A stretch of DNA of 64,000 nucleotides from Lysobacter antibioticus (GTDB lineage Bacteria > Pseudomonadota > Gammaproteobacteria > Xanthomonadales > Xanthomonadaceae): the NCBI RefSeq assembly GCF_000731095.1, contig NZ_JMTZ01000002.1, positions 1 through 64,000 of the forward strand, given 5' to 3'. Position numbers and translations under genes: made by a program. Every line of letters begins with the position of its first letter. Position 1 is the first letter of the stretch. The notes beneath the pieces are model-generated. The model did not search any database. It had not been told where the DNA came from and saw only the letters and a program-made list of their open reading frames with translations. Shown piece after piece: positions 6,747-16,087 of this stretch.

Positions 6747-9700
6747 TCAGCGCTCGCCGCCGTCGTGACGCGCCCGTTCGATCGGCTGATTCGCCGATTC
6801 GGTCGCCTGCTGCGGCGCATCCGGCGCCTTGCCTTCGAAGCGCAGCGCCGGCTGGCCGCTCTCGGTTTCCACCGAGCGCACCTCGCCGTTGGCGCGGCGC
6901 GCCTTGACCTGCTCCAGCACCGGGTTGCTGCACGAGCCTTCGATGAAGTCGGCGCGCTGCAGTTCGCCGTTCTTGAGATCGACGAACAGGCTGTGGGCGT
7001 CGCCGGCATTGCGGTTGCTCGACGTGGTCAATCGGCTGTCGCGCGGCAAGGTGGTCGAATCGACCTTCAACACATGGGTCACCGGACGCAGCCCGCAATA
7101 ACTGTACTTGCCTTCGACGTCGCTGATCAGATAGGTGCCGTCCTCGAAATACAGGCGCACGCCGGGGATGCCGAGTTCCTCGCGGTCCTTCACCGAGTCG
7201 AGGTTGCAGTCGACGAAGATCTGTCCGACCACGCAGCCCTCATCGGAAAACACGCCGCCACGGATCTCGACCTTCCATTGCGACACGTTCGAGCACGGGC
7301 GCAGGCCGGTGCCGGCCGTGCATTCGGCCTGGGCGCGGTTGATGCCGTCGCCCTGCTGCGCGCCGACGCCGATACGCACGCGGTAACGCACCACCGCTTC
7401 GGCGCCGGGGGCGAGGCGATCGAGGGCGATGCGCAGCACCGGTCCGGGCGCGCCGCTCAGCGACACCAGGCCGGCGCCGCGCACTTGCGCGGTGTCGGCG
7501 ACGAGACGGAAACCGGCCGGCAGGCGATCGACCAGCACCGGCGCCAAGGCCAGGCCGGCGCCGCTGTTGCGGATGCGCACGCTGTAAGAAACAAGGTCGC
7601 CGACCTCGGCTTCGCGCACCGAGCCGATCTTCTCGACGCTGAGCACCGCATCGGTCGACGGCAACGGCGTATCGACACAGGCATCGTCGCGCAGCGTGCG
7701 GCCGGCTACGCTCAGCACGGCTTCGTTGAACAGACCGCGCCCGCTACCGCCGGCGACGCAGGCGTTATTGGACGGGTCGGCGATCATCGATGCCGCTACC
7801 CGCACCCGCAGCTCCAGCGCATAGGTATCGCTGGCGCCGGCGGCGAGATCACGGGCAGTGGCGAGCGCCCACGGGCCAACGCCGCTGACCACAACACTGG
7901 CTCCGTTGCGGGTCGCGGTGGCCGATAGCACGCTGACGCCGGCGCCGAACTGCGGCGTGTCGCTGAGCTCGTAACGGCCGACCGCGGCGCCCTGATTGCG
8001 CACCACGATCGCGTAACGCACCAGGAATTCGTCGGCCGTTCCGGGCACCGCCTGCGGCGGGCCTGGCGCGTCCTTGCTCACGCTTAACACCGTCGCCACC
8101 GGCGTACCGACGCAATGCGCGGGGTCGGCGGCGACATCGCACCCAGGCGGCGGCGTGGCGCAGCCGTTCGGGTCGGTGGACGGATCGCACGCGACCGGCG
8201 GCGGCGTGCCGGTGTTGTCGGTGATCAGGTTGTAGATGCCGCTCACGCCGGCGGGAATCGGGTCGACCACGCGCACCACGAAGCTCGCTTCGGCGGTGCC
8301 TCCGTTGCCGGCGATCGGCCCGGCCACGGTCAGGGTGCAAGGACGCGCGCCGGCATCGCCGATCGCGCAACCGGCGAGGCTCGCGCCGCTCACCGACACC
8401 AAGGTGGTATGCGCCGGCAACAACTCGTAGAAGCTATGGTTGCTCGCCGCGACCGCGCTGCCGTTGGTCAGGGTCAGGGTGTAGCTCAGGGTTTCGCCGG
8501 GCTCGGCCTGACCGGGCAGGTTGCCGCTCTCGCCGCTCAGGCGCTTGGCGACGGTCACGGTCGGCTGGATCACCGGCGTTTGCACGCAATGGTTCGGATC
8601 GGTCGCGGCATCGCAGCCAGGCGGCGGCGCGGTGCAGCCGTTCGGGTCGGTGGCCGGATCGCAGCCCACCGGCGGAGGATTGCCGGTGTTATCGGTGACG
8701 AGGTTGTAGATCGCGGTGACGGCATTCGGAATCGGATCGACCACGCGCACGACGAAGCTCACTGCGGCGCTGCCGCCGTTGCCGGCGATCGGGCCGGCCA
8801 CGGTCAGGGTGCAGGCACGCGCGCCGGCATCGCCGACCGCGCAACCGGCGATGCTGGCCCCGCTCACCGACACCAGGCTGGTATGCGCCGGCAGCAACTC
8901 GTAGAAACTGTGAGCGCTCGCGGCCGAGCCGCCGGTGTTGCTGAGGGTCAAGGTGTAGGTCAGTGTTTCGCCGGCCTCGGCGCGGCCGGCGACGTTGCCG
9001 GACTCGGCCGACAGCGTCTTCGCAACCGTCACGCGGGGGCCGGTCGGGATCTGCGCGCAACCGGGCAGGCTCGGGTCGCTGTTGCAATCCGGCGGGCCCT
9101 TATCCGGGTTGTAGGCGCGGTTGAGGATGCGCGCGACGCCGGCCGGTATCGGGTCGACCACGGTCACCGCGACGGTAAGGCTCAGGCTTGCACCGGGCGC
9201 GATGCTGAGGTTGCGCCAGGCCACCGTGCCGCCGCTCGCTGCGCCGTCGTGAATGCCACCGTTGTCGGACGACACGTAGACGGTGTTGGCATCGAGGTTG
9301 TCCAGGACATCGTAGTTGATCGCGGTCAGGTTGCCGATGTTGCGCAGGGTGATGGTGTAGTTGAGCGCCTCGCCGGGTTCGGCGATGCCGTTGCCGTTGG
9401 CGTCGGTCACGCTCTTGACCAGGGTCACGTCGCTGGCGCAGCTGTCCAGCGCGGTCAACGAGATGTCGTCGAGGGCGAGGTCGTTGCCGGCGCCGCCGGG
9501 GCTGTTGTTGACGACTTCCAGGCGCAGGCTCGATTGGGTCGGGACGAAGCTCACGCCGTACTCGTTCCAGGTCAGCACGGTGCCGGGCAGTTCCGGAATG
9601 TCGCCGCTGCTGACGCTGCCGAGCACCGCGCCGGTGCTCGGGTCGACGATGCGGAAGGTGACGTTGGGGTCGATATCGCCGTCGCCGGGCAGGTATTCCT

Positions 9701-10145
9701 GCACGTTGGTCAGCCAGGCGGTGAAGTCGTGGCGCACGCCGACCGCCAGGCCGGTGAAGTCGCGCGAATAGAACACGCCGGGATCGAAGTCGGCGTTGAC
9801 CAGCATCATGTAGCCGTTCGGATCGCCGGTGTGGTCGGTGCCGTCGCGCCAGGCGATGTTGCCGCCGTCGCTGCGCGGCGATTGCACCAGGGAGTACTCG
9901 CCGTCGTTGACCCGGCAATCCGGGCCGATGCACGGCGGTGCGGTGTCTTCGTAACGGTAGGTGGTCTGCGCCGGCGACAGCGGCGGACCGATGCGGCTGG
10001 TGCCGGAACCGAAACCGAAGCTTTCGTTGAACAGCGGCGCGCAGGTCTGCGCCGCGGCGGGCGCGATCGGCAGCGCCGCGGCGAGCAACAACGCCGCCGC
10101 GCGCGGCAACCAGCCGCGCAGGCGGGAAAGGGGTGCGATGGCCAT
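6747..10145 (-). CDS. Large secreted DUF11-repeat surface protein
   Basis: 1132 aa. A signal peptide (to PAAAQT) is followed by a lectin-like N-terminal region (about 30-230). Then come at least five DUF11-type beta repeats (each about 110-140 aa, with motifs like GE-L-YT-TL-N and VVDPIP). Two of these, encoded near 8.2-8.5 and 8.7-9.0 kb, are nearly identical and separated by Cys/Pro-rich spacers (GCDPATDPNGC type). A C-terminal SdrD/Cna-B-like domain follows (VDCNLDSVKDREELGIPGVRLYFEDG). The start at 10145 gives a proper signal peptide and has GAGGA 5-6 nt upstream. It lies 8 bp behind the OmpA-like gene, the last gene of a three-gene operon. Probably an exported adhesin or surface-layer component; no enzyme motif seen. 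Confidence 0.8.
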   Translation of the reverse strand: MAIAPLSRLRGWLPRAAALLLAAALPIAPAAAQTCAPLFNESFGFGSGTSRIGPPLSPAQTTYRYEDTAPPCIGPDCRVNDGEYSLVQSPRSDGGNIAWRDGTDHTGDPNGYMMLVNADFDPGVFYSRDFTGLAVGVRHDFTAWLTNVQEYLPGDGDIDPNVTFRIVDPSTGAVLGSVSSGDIPELPGTVLTWNEYGVSFVPTQSSLRLEVVNNSPGGAGNDLALDDISLTALDSCASDVTLVKSVTDANGNGIAEPGEALNYTITLRNIGNLTAINYDVLDNLDANTVYVSSDNGGIHDGAASGGTVAWRNLSIAPGASLSLTVAVTVVDPIPAGVARILNRAYNPDKGPPDCNSDPSLPGCAQIPTGPRVTVAKTLSAESGNVAGRAEAGETLTYTLTLSNTGGSAASAHSFYELLPAHTSLVSVSGASIAGCAVGDAGARACTLTVAGPIAGNGGSAAVSFVVRVVDPIPNAVTAIYNLVTDNTGNPPPVGCDPATDPNGCTAPPPGCDAATDPNHCVQTPVIQPTVTVAKRLSGESGNLPGQAEPGETLSYTLTLTNGSAVAASNHSFYELLPAHTTLVSVSGASLAGCAIGDAGARPCTLTVAGPIAGNGGTAEASFVVRVVDPIPAGVSGIYNLITDNTGTPPPVACDPSTDPNGCATPPPGCDVAADPAHCVGTPVATVLSVSKDAPGPPQAVPGTADEFLVRYAIVVRNQGAAVGRYELSDTPQFGAGVSVLSATATRNGASVVVSGVGPWALATARDLAAGASDTYALELRVRVAASMIADPSNNACVAGGSGRGLFNEAVLSVAGRTLRDDACVDTPLPSTDAVLSVEKIGSVREAEVGDLVSYSVRIRNSGAGLALAPVLVDRLPAGFRLVADTAQVRGAGLVSLSGAPGPVLRIALDRLAPGAEAVVRYRVRIGVGAQQGDGINRAQAECTAGTGLRPCSNVSQWKVEIRGGVFSDEGCVVGQIFVDCNLDSVKDREELGIPGVRLYFEDGTYLISDVEGKYSYCGLRPVTHVLKVDSTTLPRDSRLTTSSNRNAGDAHSLFVDLKNGELQRADFIEGSCSNPVLEQVKARRANGEVRSVETESGQPALRFEGKAPDAPQQATESANQPIERARHDGGER

Positions 10146-10153
10146 GCCGGTCC

Positions 10154-11176
10154 TCACTTCGCCGCGGCCCGGACTTCGATCTGCACGCGACGATCCGGCT
10201 GCAGGCATCGCTTCAATGCCGCGGTCGCACGCTCGCCGACACAGCCCTGGCTGACCGGTTCGCGTTCGCCGCGCCCTTCGGCGCTGATCGGCGTACGCAC
10301 GCCCTGCCCTTGCAGATAGGCGCGCACGGTGTCGGCGCGCTGCTGCGACAAGCGTTGGTTATAGGCCTCGTTGCCCAGCCGGTCGCTGTGACCGACGACG
10401 TTGAAGCCGGTCACCTCGGTGCGCGCGCGCAACTCGGCGGCGAGCGCATCGAGCCGTCCCTTGCCGCGCGGCAACAGGCCGGCGAGGTCGCCGCGATCGA
10501 ACGCGAACAACGCATCGGCCGACAGCTCGTAGTTCGCCTGCTGCGACGGCGGCGCTTGCGGCGACGGCGGCGGTGGGCAGGCCTCGGCGGCGGCTTCCGC
10601 GCGCGCCGACAAGTCTTCGGCGATCTGGATGTAGGGCTTGGCATGGCGCCAGCCGCCGTCGTGGCTCTCGTTGCCGGCGTGCACCAGCTCGACTTCGGCG
10701 CAGGCGGTGGCCTGGCGCGCGCAACGGAAGCCGGCGTGGCGGCGCAAGGCGTCGTAACGCGCCCACAGGTCGGGGCGCAATTTTTCGGCGCCGTTGACCA
10801 GCGGGGTTTCGCTGCCCGGGTCGGTGCCGGCTTCGAGCGCGGCGATCAACCTGGCCGATTCGGCCAACGCCGCCTGCGGGTAGCCGCCGCGGTCGTTGCG
10901 GCTGTACTCGTGGAAGCTGGTGTCGAGCCAGCACTGCGCTTTCGACAGCGCGTAGTCGTCGACTTCGATGCCGCGATCGTTGAGCGCCTTGATCCGTGCC
11001 TGCGTCGCTTCATAAGTTTGGTGGTCGGCGCGAATGGCCGCGTTGGCGATGCGCTGCGGCGCCGGCGTCAAGCTCTCCTGCGCGGTCTGGCTTTGCGCCG
11101 GCGATGCGGTCAGGCCGATCAGCGCGAGCAACACCGACAGGTGCCGACGATCCTTCGTTGGGTGGTGTTTCATCAC
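10154..11176 (-). CDS. OmpA-family peptidoglycan-associated protein
   Basis: 340 aa. A signal peptide (cleavage near AQSQ) is followed by a helical, Cys-containing N-terminal half unlike classical OmpA barrels. A Pro-rich linker (about 200-212) leads to a C-terminal OmpA-like domain (about 220-336) with FAFDRGDL, NVVGHSDRLGN, YNQRLSQQRADTVRAYL and DRRVQIEV, the standard peptidoglycan-binding pattern. It sits 10 bp after the giant barrel gene and 8 bp before the DUF11 gene, so it probably anchors a cell-envelope complex formed by the three products. An ATG at 11173 is an alternative start. Confidence 0.85.
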   Translation of the reverse strand: MMKHHPTKDRRHLSVLLALIGLTASPAQSQTAQESLTPAPQRIANAAIRADHQTYEATQARIKALNDRGIEVDDYALSKAQCWLDTSFHEYSRNDRGGYPQAALAESARLIAALEAGTDPGSETPLVNGAEKLRPDLWARYDALRRHAGFRCARQATACAEVELVHAGNESHDGGWRHAKPYIQIAEDLSARAEAAAEACPPPPSPQAPPSQQANYELSADALFAFDRGDLAGLLPRGKGRLDALAAELRARTEVTGFNVVGHSDRLGNEAYNQRLSQQRADTVRAYLQGQGVRTPISAEGRGEREPVSQGCVGERATAALKRCLQPDRRVQIEVRAAAK

Positions 11177-11186
11177 TCGATACTCC

Positions 11187-14100
11187 TCAGCGCGGCAAGG
11201 CGGGGTTGGTCGCGGGGTCGTTGCCGCGGAACAGGGTTTCGTCGAACTTGAAGCGCAGGCGCAGATACGCGCCCTGGTTGGTGTATTCGCCCTGGGTCAG
11301 GTCGTCGTCGCGGAAGCCGCGCAGGTTGTAGCCGGCCGACAGCCACAGGTTGTCCTTGACCAGATAGCCCAGTTCGGCGCCGAAGGCGTACTGGCGCGCG
11401 CCGCCGGGGCTCCACATCTGCGCCGCGAGGGCGCTGACGTCCCAACGTTCGGACACGTCGTAGGTCAGCCGGCCCGAGGCCAGGTACGCGGTGTAGCGAT
11501 CGCTGCGCCCGTCGAAGTAGTCGCGCTGGCGCTTGCCGGCAAGACGGCCGCTGAGCCACCACGGCCGCGACGGGTGCCAGTCGGCGTGCACCGACAGGAC
11601 GTGTTTGTCGAAACCTTCGTTGCCCAGCACGAAGCGGTCGTCGCCGTCGACGGGAAAGCCGCCGCTGCCGAGACCGCTGTTGGCCAGACTGCTGTCGCGG
11701 CGCGTCCAGAACTCGTATTTGCCGAGCACGTTGAGGCGGTTGCAGTCGGTGTCGCGATAGGCGAAGCCAAGCTGGAAACGGTCTTCGTAACTGTCCTGGG
11801 CATCGCCGTCGTAACGGTTTCGCAGATGGTAGTTGCGCAGCAAGCCGGTCCAGTCGCGATTGAGCTTGCGCGCGAGGGTGAAAGTCGACAGCCAGGTGTC
11901 GTAGCCCTGGCTCAGCCATGGCACCGTGGTCGGCAGGCCGGTGACCGGGTCGTTCGGCAGGACGTTGTCGCCGACGTTGTCGCTGCGCCGCCACTCCAGG
12001 CGCCCGCTGATCAGCCACAACTCGTCCGGACGCCACTCCGCGGCGAGGCTCGCGGCGGTGGCTTGCTGGCCGCGGCCGTCGAGCACCTGCAATTTCTCCA
12101 GGCCGGTCTGCAGGCTCAGCGCCGGCGTCACCCGCCAGCGATTGCGCAGGCCGTTGGCCCATTGCAATTGGCGCGCGCCGTAGGCGTCGTACATGCGGTA
12201 TTCGCTGAACACGGTGCCGCCGTCCATGTACTCGGTGTCGAGGCCGTAGACGAAGGCATTGCTTTCGTAGGGGCTGGCATGGCGACGGCCGGCGGCATCG
12301 ACCGCGCCCTCGGCGGTCGCGACCGACGCCAGGCCGGTGTTCCACTCATAGCGGCCGTACAAACGCGTCTTGTCGTGCACGCGCAGGCCCGCGCCGAGCG
12401 CGGCGCGGCGATGCTCGCTGTGGTCTAGGTCCTGCTCGGCTTCGGCGCTGAGGTCGAAGCGTTCGTCGACGCGCCACTGCGCGGCCACGCGCAACGCGGT
12501 GTATTCGACCGGCACGCCGGCCAGGCCGTTACCGACCCAACTGCCGTATTGGCCGCTCCAGCCGTAGCCAGTGTTGTACAGCGTCTGGCCGGTGCCGGGA
12601 TTGATCGCGTTCGGCGAGCCGCCGTAAAAGCCGCCGCCGAAGCCCGGCGAGACCACGCCGACGCCGAACGGCGCGGTGATCGGCGCCGGTACCGACAGGC
12701 CGTTGCCGTAACCGTAGCGGCCGGCGCGTTCGTCGACCCGGTTGGCGCCGACTTCCAAGGTGAAGGCTTCGTTCGGCGTGTAGCGCACGCCGGCCTGCAA
12801 CTGGTCGCGGCGCGCATCGCTGACCGTGTCTTCGACATGCGTGCCCTGTGCGTACAAGCCCCAGGTTTCGTCGAGGCGCAGTTGCGCATCCAAGCCGCCC
12901 TGCTTGCGCCCGCCGATGAACGACGAAGCGGGGTTATTGAAGCCCGCGTCGCTTTCGCCGTAATAGGCACCGATGTCGCTGTGTTCGCCGCGATGGCCGA
13001 AGGCCAGGCGCCAGGCATCGCCTTCGACCTGATCGCTGCGCAGCGGATCGATCGGGCCACCACCGACCCCTGCGCCAGGCAACGCGGTGTACAGCAGCCC
13101 CGGCAAGGTGTTGTAGGCGCTGCGGCTGCGCGCCACTTCGCCGCTGAGCCAGGTCCGCTCGCCGAAATGCACGCTGGCGTTGGCGCTGGCCAGCTCATAA
13201 GGCGAAAGGGGGTTTTCGTCCTTGACGTAGCTGCCGCCGAGTTCGAAGCGCTCGTTGACGCGGTATTGGCCGTTGGCGCCGTAAACCCAGTAGCGCTCGC
13301 CGCCCTGGTCGACTTCGTAGCTGATGCGCACCGACACCGGGTTGAGCGCGGCATCGACCGAAGGCACCGATTGCGCGAACAGGATGCGGCCGCTGAAGGG
13401 TTCGAAGTTGTAGTCGACGAAGCGCTGCATCGGCTTGACCTCGACGATGCGCGAGGGCGCGTGGCGGTCGCGCACGATCATCTCCACGCGTTCGCTGCCG
13501 AGCACCGCGCCGGCGCTGTTGCTGACGGTGTACGGGCCTGACAGGCCGCGCCCGGGGAATTCCTCGATCACCTGGCGCAGGTTGTCGTAGGCGGCGAACA
13601 CGTCGAGCGCGCCGCGCGCGCCTTCGGCATGCGCGCGCAGACCGGTCATGGCGCGGTGGTACTGGCCGAGCTCGCGCGTCGCGACCGGGGCGACACTGCC
13701 CTGCCCGTTGCGCTGGCTGAAACCGTCGCCGGTGACGATGTCGCCGTACAACAGGTAGTTGCGGTCTTTGTCCAGGCGCAGATACAGGCGACTGTTGCTG
13801 CGCGCCTCGAAGCCGACGATGGAGGCGTCGCCGTAGACCGGGTACCAACGCTCCGGGTCGAGATCGCGGAACAGGCGGTCGCGATCGGGCTTGTCGCTGT
13901 CGTAGGCCATGGTCAGCAAGGCATCGCCGCGGACCTTGCCCTTGAGGAAGAACGCCGTGCGCAAGGCGGCACTGCGCTTGCCGTCGCCGGAACGCCGCGA
14001 CCAGTTGCGTATCTCGTCCTCGAAGCCGTCCTCGGGCCGCGCCTGACTGAGGCTCAAAGGGTTCTTGCGGTCGAAGCTGACGATGCCTTCGACCAGGCCC

Positions 14101-14618
14101 ACCGCGATCATCTCGCGCAGCGCCGGCACGAAGCCGATCTCGCCCTTGGCCACCGCCGCACCCGCGGACACTTGCACCTGCACGCGCTGCGGTTCGATCG
14201 GCGCCAGCAACCAGACCTGCGCGGCACCGTCTTTCGCCATGAGCTGGAAACCCGGCATCGCCGCATCGAGGTCGCGCGGCGCCAGGCCGAACTGGTCGCT
14301 GCTCGCACCCGGCAGTTGCAAGCGGCCGGCCGAAGACTCCAGGGTCAGGACCGTCTCGCCCGGCAGCGGCCGACCGTCGCGGTCGAGCACCTGGATATCG
14401 AGTTTCGCCGGGGTCTGGCCGTCGGCCGGCAGGCTGTCGCGATCGACCGCGACGCGGATCGTCGCAGCCGGTTGCGGTGCCAGGCGTTGCGCCAGCAGCG
14501 GCGCCGGCAGGGGGCGATCGGTCTTGAATTGCGCCTGGGCCGTGCCGCAGGTCGCGGCGATGGCACAGGCTAATGTGCTGAGCGCACTCCGGCGCAGAAG
14601 TCGTTCCGTTTGACGCAT
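11187..14618 (-). CDS. Giant outer-membrane beta-barrel protein with N-terminal Ig-like domain
   Basis: 1143 aa. A signal peptide (to GTAQAQ) is followed by an invasin/big-1-like beta domain (about 50-165; VDRDSLPADGQTPAKLDIQV). After a linker, the C-terminal two-thirds shows alternating aromatic/polar strands (for example RYEWNTGL, KYEFWTRRD, YNLRGFRDDD, ending LRLRFKFDE) typical of outer-membrane barrels. No TonB box or plug motif was found, so it is not an ordinary TonB receptor. First gene of the operon with the OmpA-like and DUF11 proteins; could be the pore or assembly platform for the DUF11 protein (inference). A Clp-type site lies about 100 bp upstream. Confidence 0.75.
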   Translation of the reverse strand: MRQTERLLRRSALSTLACAIAATCGTAQAQFKTDRPLPAPLLAQRLAPQPAATIRVAVDRDSLPADGQTPAKLDIQVLDRDGRPLPGETVLTLESSAGRLQLPGASSDQFGLAPRDLDAAMPGFQLMAKDGAAQVWLLAPIEPQRVQVQVSAGAAVAKGEIGFVPALREMIAVGLVEGIVSFDRKNPLSLSQARPEDGFEDEIRNWSRRSGDGKRSAALRTAFFLKGKVRGDALLTMAYDSDKPDRDRLFRDLDPERWYPVYGDASIVGFEARSNSRLYLRLDKDRNYLLYGDIVTGDGFSQRNGQGSVAPVATRELGQYHRAMTGLRAHAEGARGALDVFAAYDNLRQVIEEFPGRGLSGPYTVSNSAGAVLGSERVEMIVRDRHAPSRIVEVKPMQRFVDYNFEPFSGRILFAQSVPSVDAALNPVSVRISYEVDQGGERYWVYGANGQYRVNERFELGGSYVKDENPLSPYELASANASVHFGERTWLSGEVARSRSAYNTLPGLLYTALPGAGVGGGPIDPLRSDQVEGDAWRLAFGHRGEHSDIGAYYGESDAGFNNPASSFIGGRKQGGLDAQLRLDETWGLYAQGTHVEDTVSDARRDQLQAGVRYTPNEAFTLEVGANRVDERAGRYGYGNGLSVPAPITAPFGVGVVSPGFGGGFYGGSPNAINPGTGQTLYNTGYGWSGQYGSWVGNGLAGVPVEYTALRVAAQWRVDERFDLSAEAEQDLDHSEHRRAALGAGLRVHDKTRLYGRYEWNTGLASVATAEGAVDAAGRRHASPYESNAFVYGLDTEYMDGGTVFSEYRMYDAYGARQLQWANGLRNRWRVTPALSLQTGLEKLQVLDGRGQQATAASLAAEWRPDELWLISGRLEWRRSDNVGDNVLPNDPVTGLPTTVPWLSQGYDTWLSTFTLARKLNRDWTGLLRNYHLRNRYDGDAQDSYEDRFQLGFAYRDTDCNRLNVLGKYEFWTRRDSSLANSGLGSGGFPVDGDDRFVLGNEGFDKHVLSVHADWHPSRPWWLSGRLAGKRQRDYFDGRSDRYTAYLASGRLTYDVSERWDVSALAAQMWSPGGARQYAFGAELGYLVKDNLWLSAGYNLRGFRDDDLTQGEYTNQGAYLRLRFKFDETLFRGNDPATNPALPR

Positions 14619-14714
14619 ATCCTTGCTTCCCTCGTTTACAACCCGAGGCGGGCTGTCCGGTAAGGCAGAGAGCAGCCACGACCGGAGAGGCGTGCCTTAT
14701 GTCTCTATTATTTT

Positions 14715-14730
14715 TGTGACGTGAATCACA
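14715..14730. promoter_or_regulatory. CRP/Clp-type operator
   Basis: TGTGACGTGAATCACA is a perfect TGTGA-N6-TCACA match, the consensus bound by E. coli CRP and the xanthomonad homologue Clp. It lies 97 bp upstream of the barrel gene start (minus strand). A second partial copy, TGTGACGTTAATCAAC, lies at 14794-14809. Clp regulation is inferred from the consensus only. Confidence 0.7.
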
Positions 14731-14814
14731 ATTTCGACTTAGAGACGCAAGCCACGTGCCAAGCTCGGCAGCAACGACTCGGCAGGGAAAATTTGTGACG
14801 TTAATCAACATTAA

Positions 14815-14851
14815 TGACACATAGTGACGTCATGCGTCACTCATTTGTGTC
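14815..14851. promoter_or_regulatory. Nested double dyad upstream of the barrel operon
   Basis: Outer arms TGACACA (14815-14821) and TGTGTCA (14845-14851) enclose inner arms AGTGACG (14823-14829) and CGTCACT (14835-14841). All arms match perfectly. The architecture suggests a second regulator, or overlapping sites for related dimers, acting with the nearby Clp-type site. Confidence 0.5.
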
Positions 14852-15073
14852 AGTTCATTGCGCTCGATCGCACAAAGCACATTAGTCGTCGCGCAGGCAC
14901 GCGAGCCTTGCGCCGAGTCGCACGCGAAGCCGCTTTCCTCGTCGCTAATCGACTTGCCGGCACGCGACAGGCACCTACGCTCGATGGCGTGAACCCAGGC
15001 GCCGCTGCGCACGCAACGGCGCCGGACCGCGCTCATCGGCCCCGTGAATCCGCCGCGGCTGGGCCACGGCGGC

Positions 15074-16087
15074 TCAGGGCAGTTCGCGGTGAACCGCCTG
15101 GTTCTTGCCGGCGCGCTTGGCTTCGTAGAGGGCGAAGTCGGCCGCTTCGAGCAAGGGCTCGTAGGAATCGCCGCTGCACGGCGAATAGGTCGCGCCGCCG
15201 ACGCTGACGGTGACGCGGCCGACCTCGGCGCCGGTGTTCGGAATCGCCAGTTCGTAGACGCTGGCGCAAATCTGCTCGGCAACCTGGCGCGCGCCTTCGC
15301 TCGGCGTCGACGGCAACACCAACGCGAACTCTTCGCCGCCGAAACGCGCGGCGACGTCGGCCGGACGCTGCGCGCAACGCTGCACCGCGCCGGCCACCGC
15401 CTTGAGCGCCTCGTCGCCGATCAAATGGCCGTAGGCGTCGTTGTAGACCTTGAAGTTGTCGACATCGACCATGAGGATCGAGAAGTCGCCCTGCTCGCGC
15501 ACCGCGCGGCGCCATTCGGTGTCGAGGTAGCTGTCGAGGTAGCGGCGGTTGTTCAGCCCGGTGAGGCCGTCGACATCGCTGAGCCGGCGCAGCACTTCGT
15601 TCATTTCCAACAGCTTCTGCTGGTTCTCGCTCAGCGCGCGATAGGCCGCGTCGCGTTCGATCTGGTTGAGATAGGCCTGCGAGTGGTGGCGGATGCGCGC
15701 GATCAGCTCGATCGGGTCCGGCAGCTTGACCAGATAATCCGCGGCGCCGGTCGCGAAGGCCTGGCTTTTCACCGCCGCGTCCTCCTTGCTCGACAGGACC
15801 ACGATCGGCACGTTGCGCAAGCTCGCGTGCACCCGGTACAGGTGCACCAGGGTCATGCCGTCGACGCCGGGCATGACCAGGTCCTGCATGATCACCGTCG
15901 GCTGCAGCGCCTCGGCGGTCGCGACCGCGTCGCTGGCCGAGCTGCAGTAGTGGAACTCGACGTCCTGCTCGCTGGCGATCGCGCGGCGCACGGCCTCGCC
16001 GATGATCGGTTGATCGTCGACCAGCAACACGACGAACCGGCGCCTGCGGGGCGTGGCCGGCGTAAAGCTCGAGGAATGCTCAGTCAT
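15074..16087 (-). CDS. wspR: WspR-type response regulator diguanylate cyclase
   Basis: 337 aa. N-terminal receiver (VVLLVDDQPIIG; phospho-acceptor Asp in MQDLVMPGVDG), a helical linker (about 140-170) and a GGDEF domain with active-site GGEEF and an upstream inhibitory I-site RPAD at the canonical five-residue spacing. It should make c-di-GMP when phosphorylated by WspE and be product-inhibited. Last gene of the seven-gene wsp operon; its start overlaps the wspF stop (ATGA, 16084-16087). Confidence 0.93.
   Translation of the reverse strand: MTEHSSSFTPATPRRRRFVVLLVDDQPIIGEAVRRAIASEQDVEFHYCSSASDAVATAEALQPTVIMQDLVMPGVDGMTLVHLYRVHASLRNVPIVVLSSKEDAAVKSQAFATGAADYLVKLPDPIELIARIRHHSQAYLNQIERDAAYRALSENQQKLLEMNEVLRRLSDVDGLTGLNNRRYLDSYLDTEWRRAVREQGDFSILMVDVDNFKVYNDAYGHLIGDEALKAVAGAVQRCAQRPADVAARFGGEEFALVLPSTPSEGARQVAEQICASVYELAIPNTGAEVGRVTVSVGGATYSPCSGDSYEPLLEAADFALYEAKRAGKNQAVHRELP

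Larger units (their letters stand above)
14619..15073. other. AT-rich regulatory gap with multiple dyads
   Basis: 455 bp between the barrel gene and wspR, both on the minus strand. No gene seen. The half next to the barrel gene is strikingly AT-rich and contains the Clp-type site, a second half-matched copy and nested dyads. The copy of the CACAAAGCAC motif lies at 14871-14880. A GC-rich hairpin near 15049-15071 just beyond the wspR stop could terminate the wsp operon. Confidence 0.6.

Noticed and set aside
6678-10319. Long open frames on the plus strand opposite the DUF11 gene
   Set aside because: They mirror the GC-skewed codons of the real minus-strand gene, show Ala/Gly/Arg-rich composition, lack domains and have no ribosome site.
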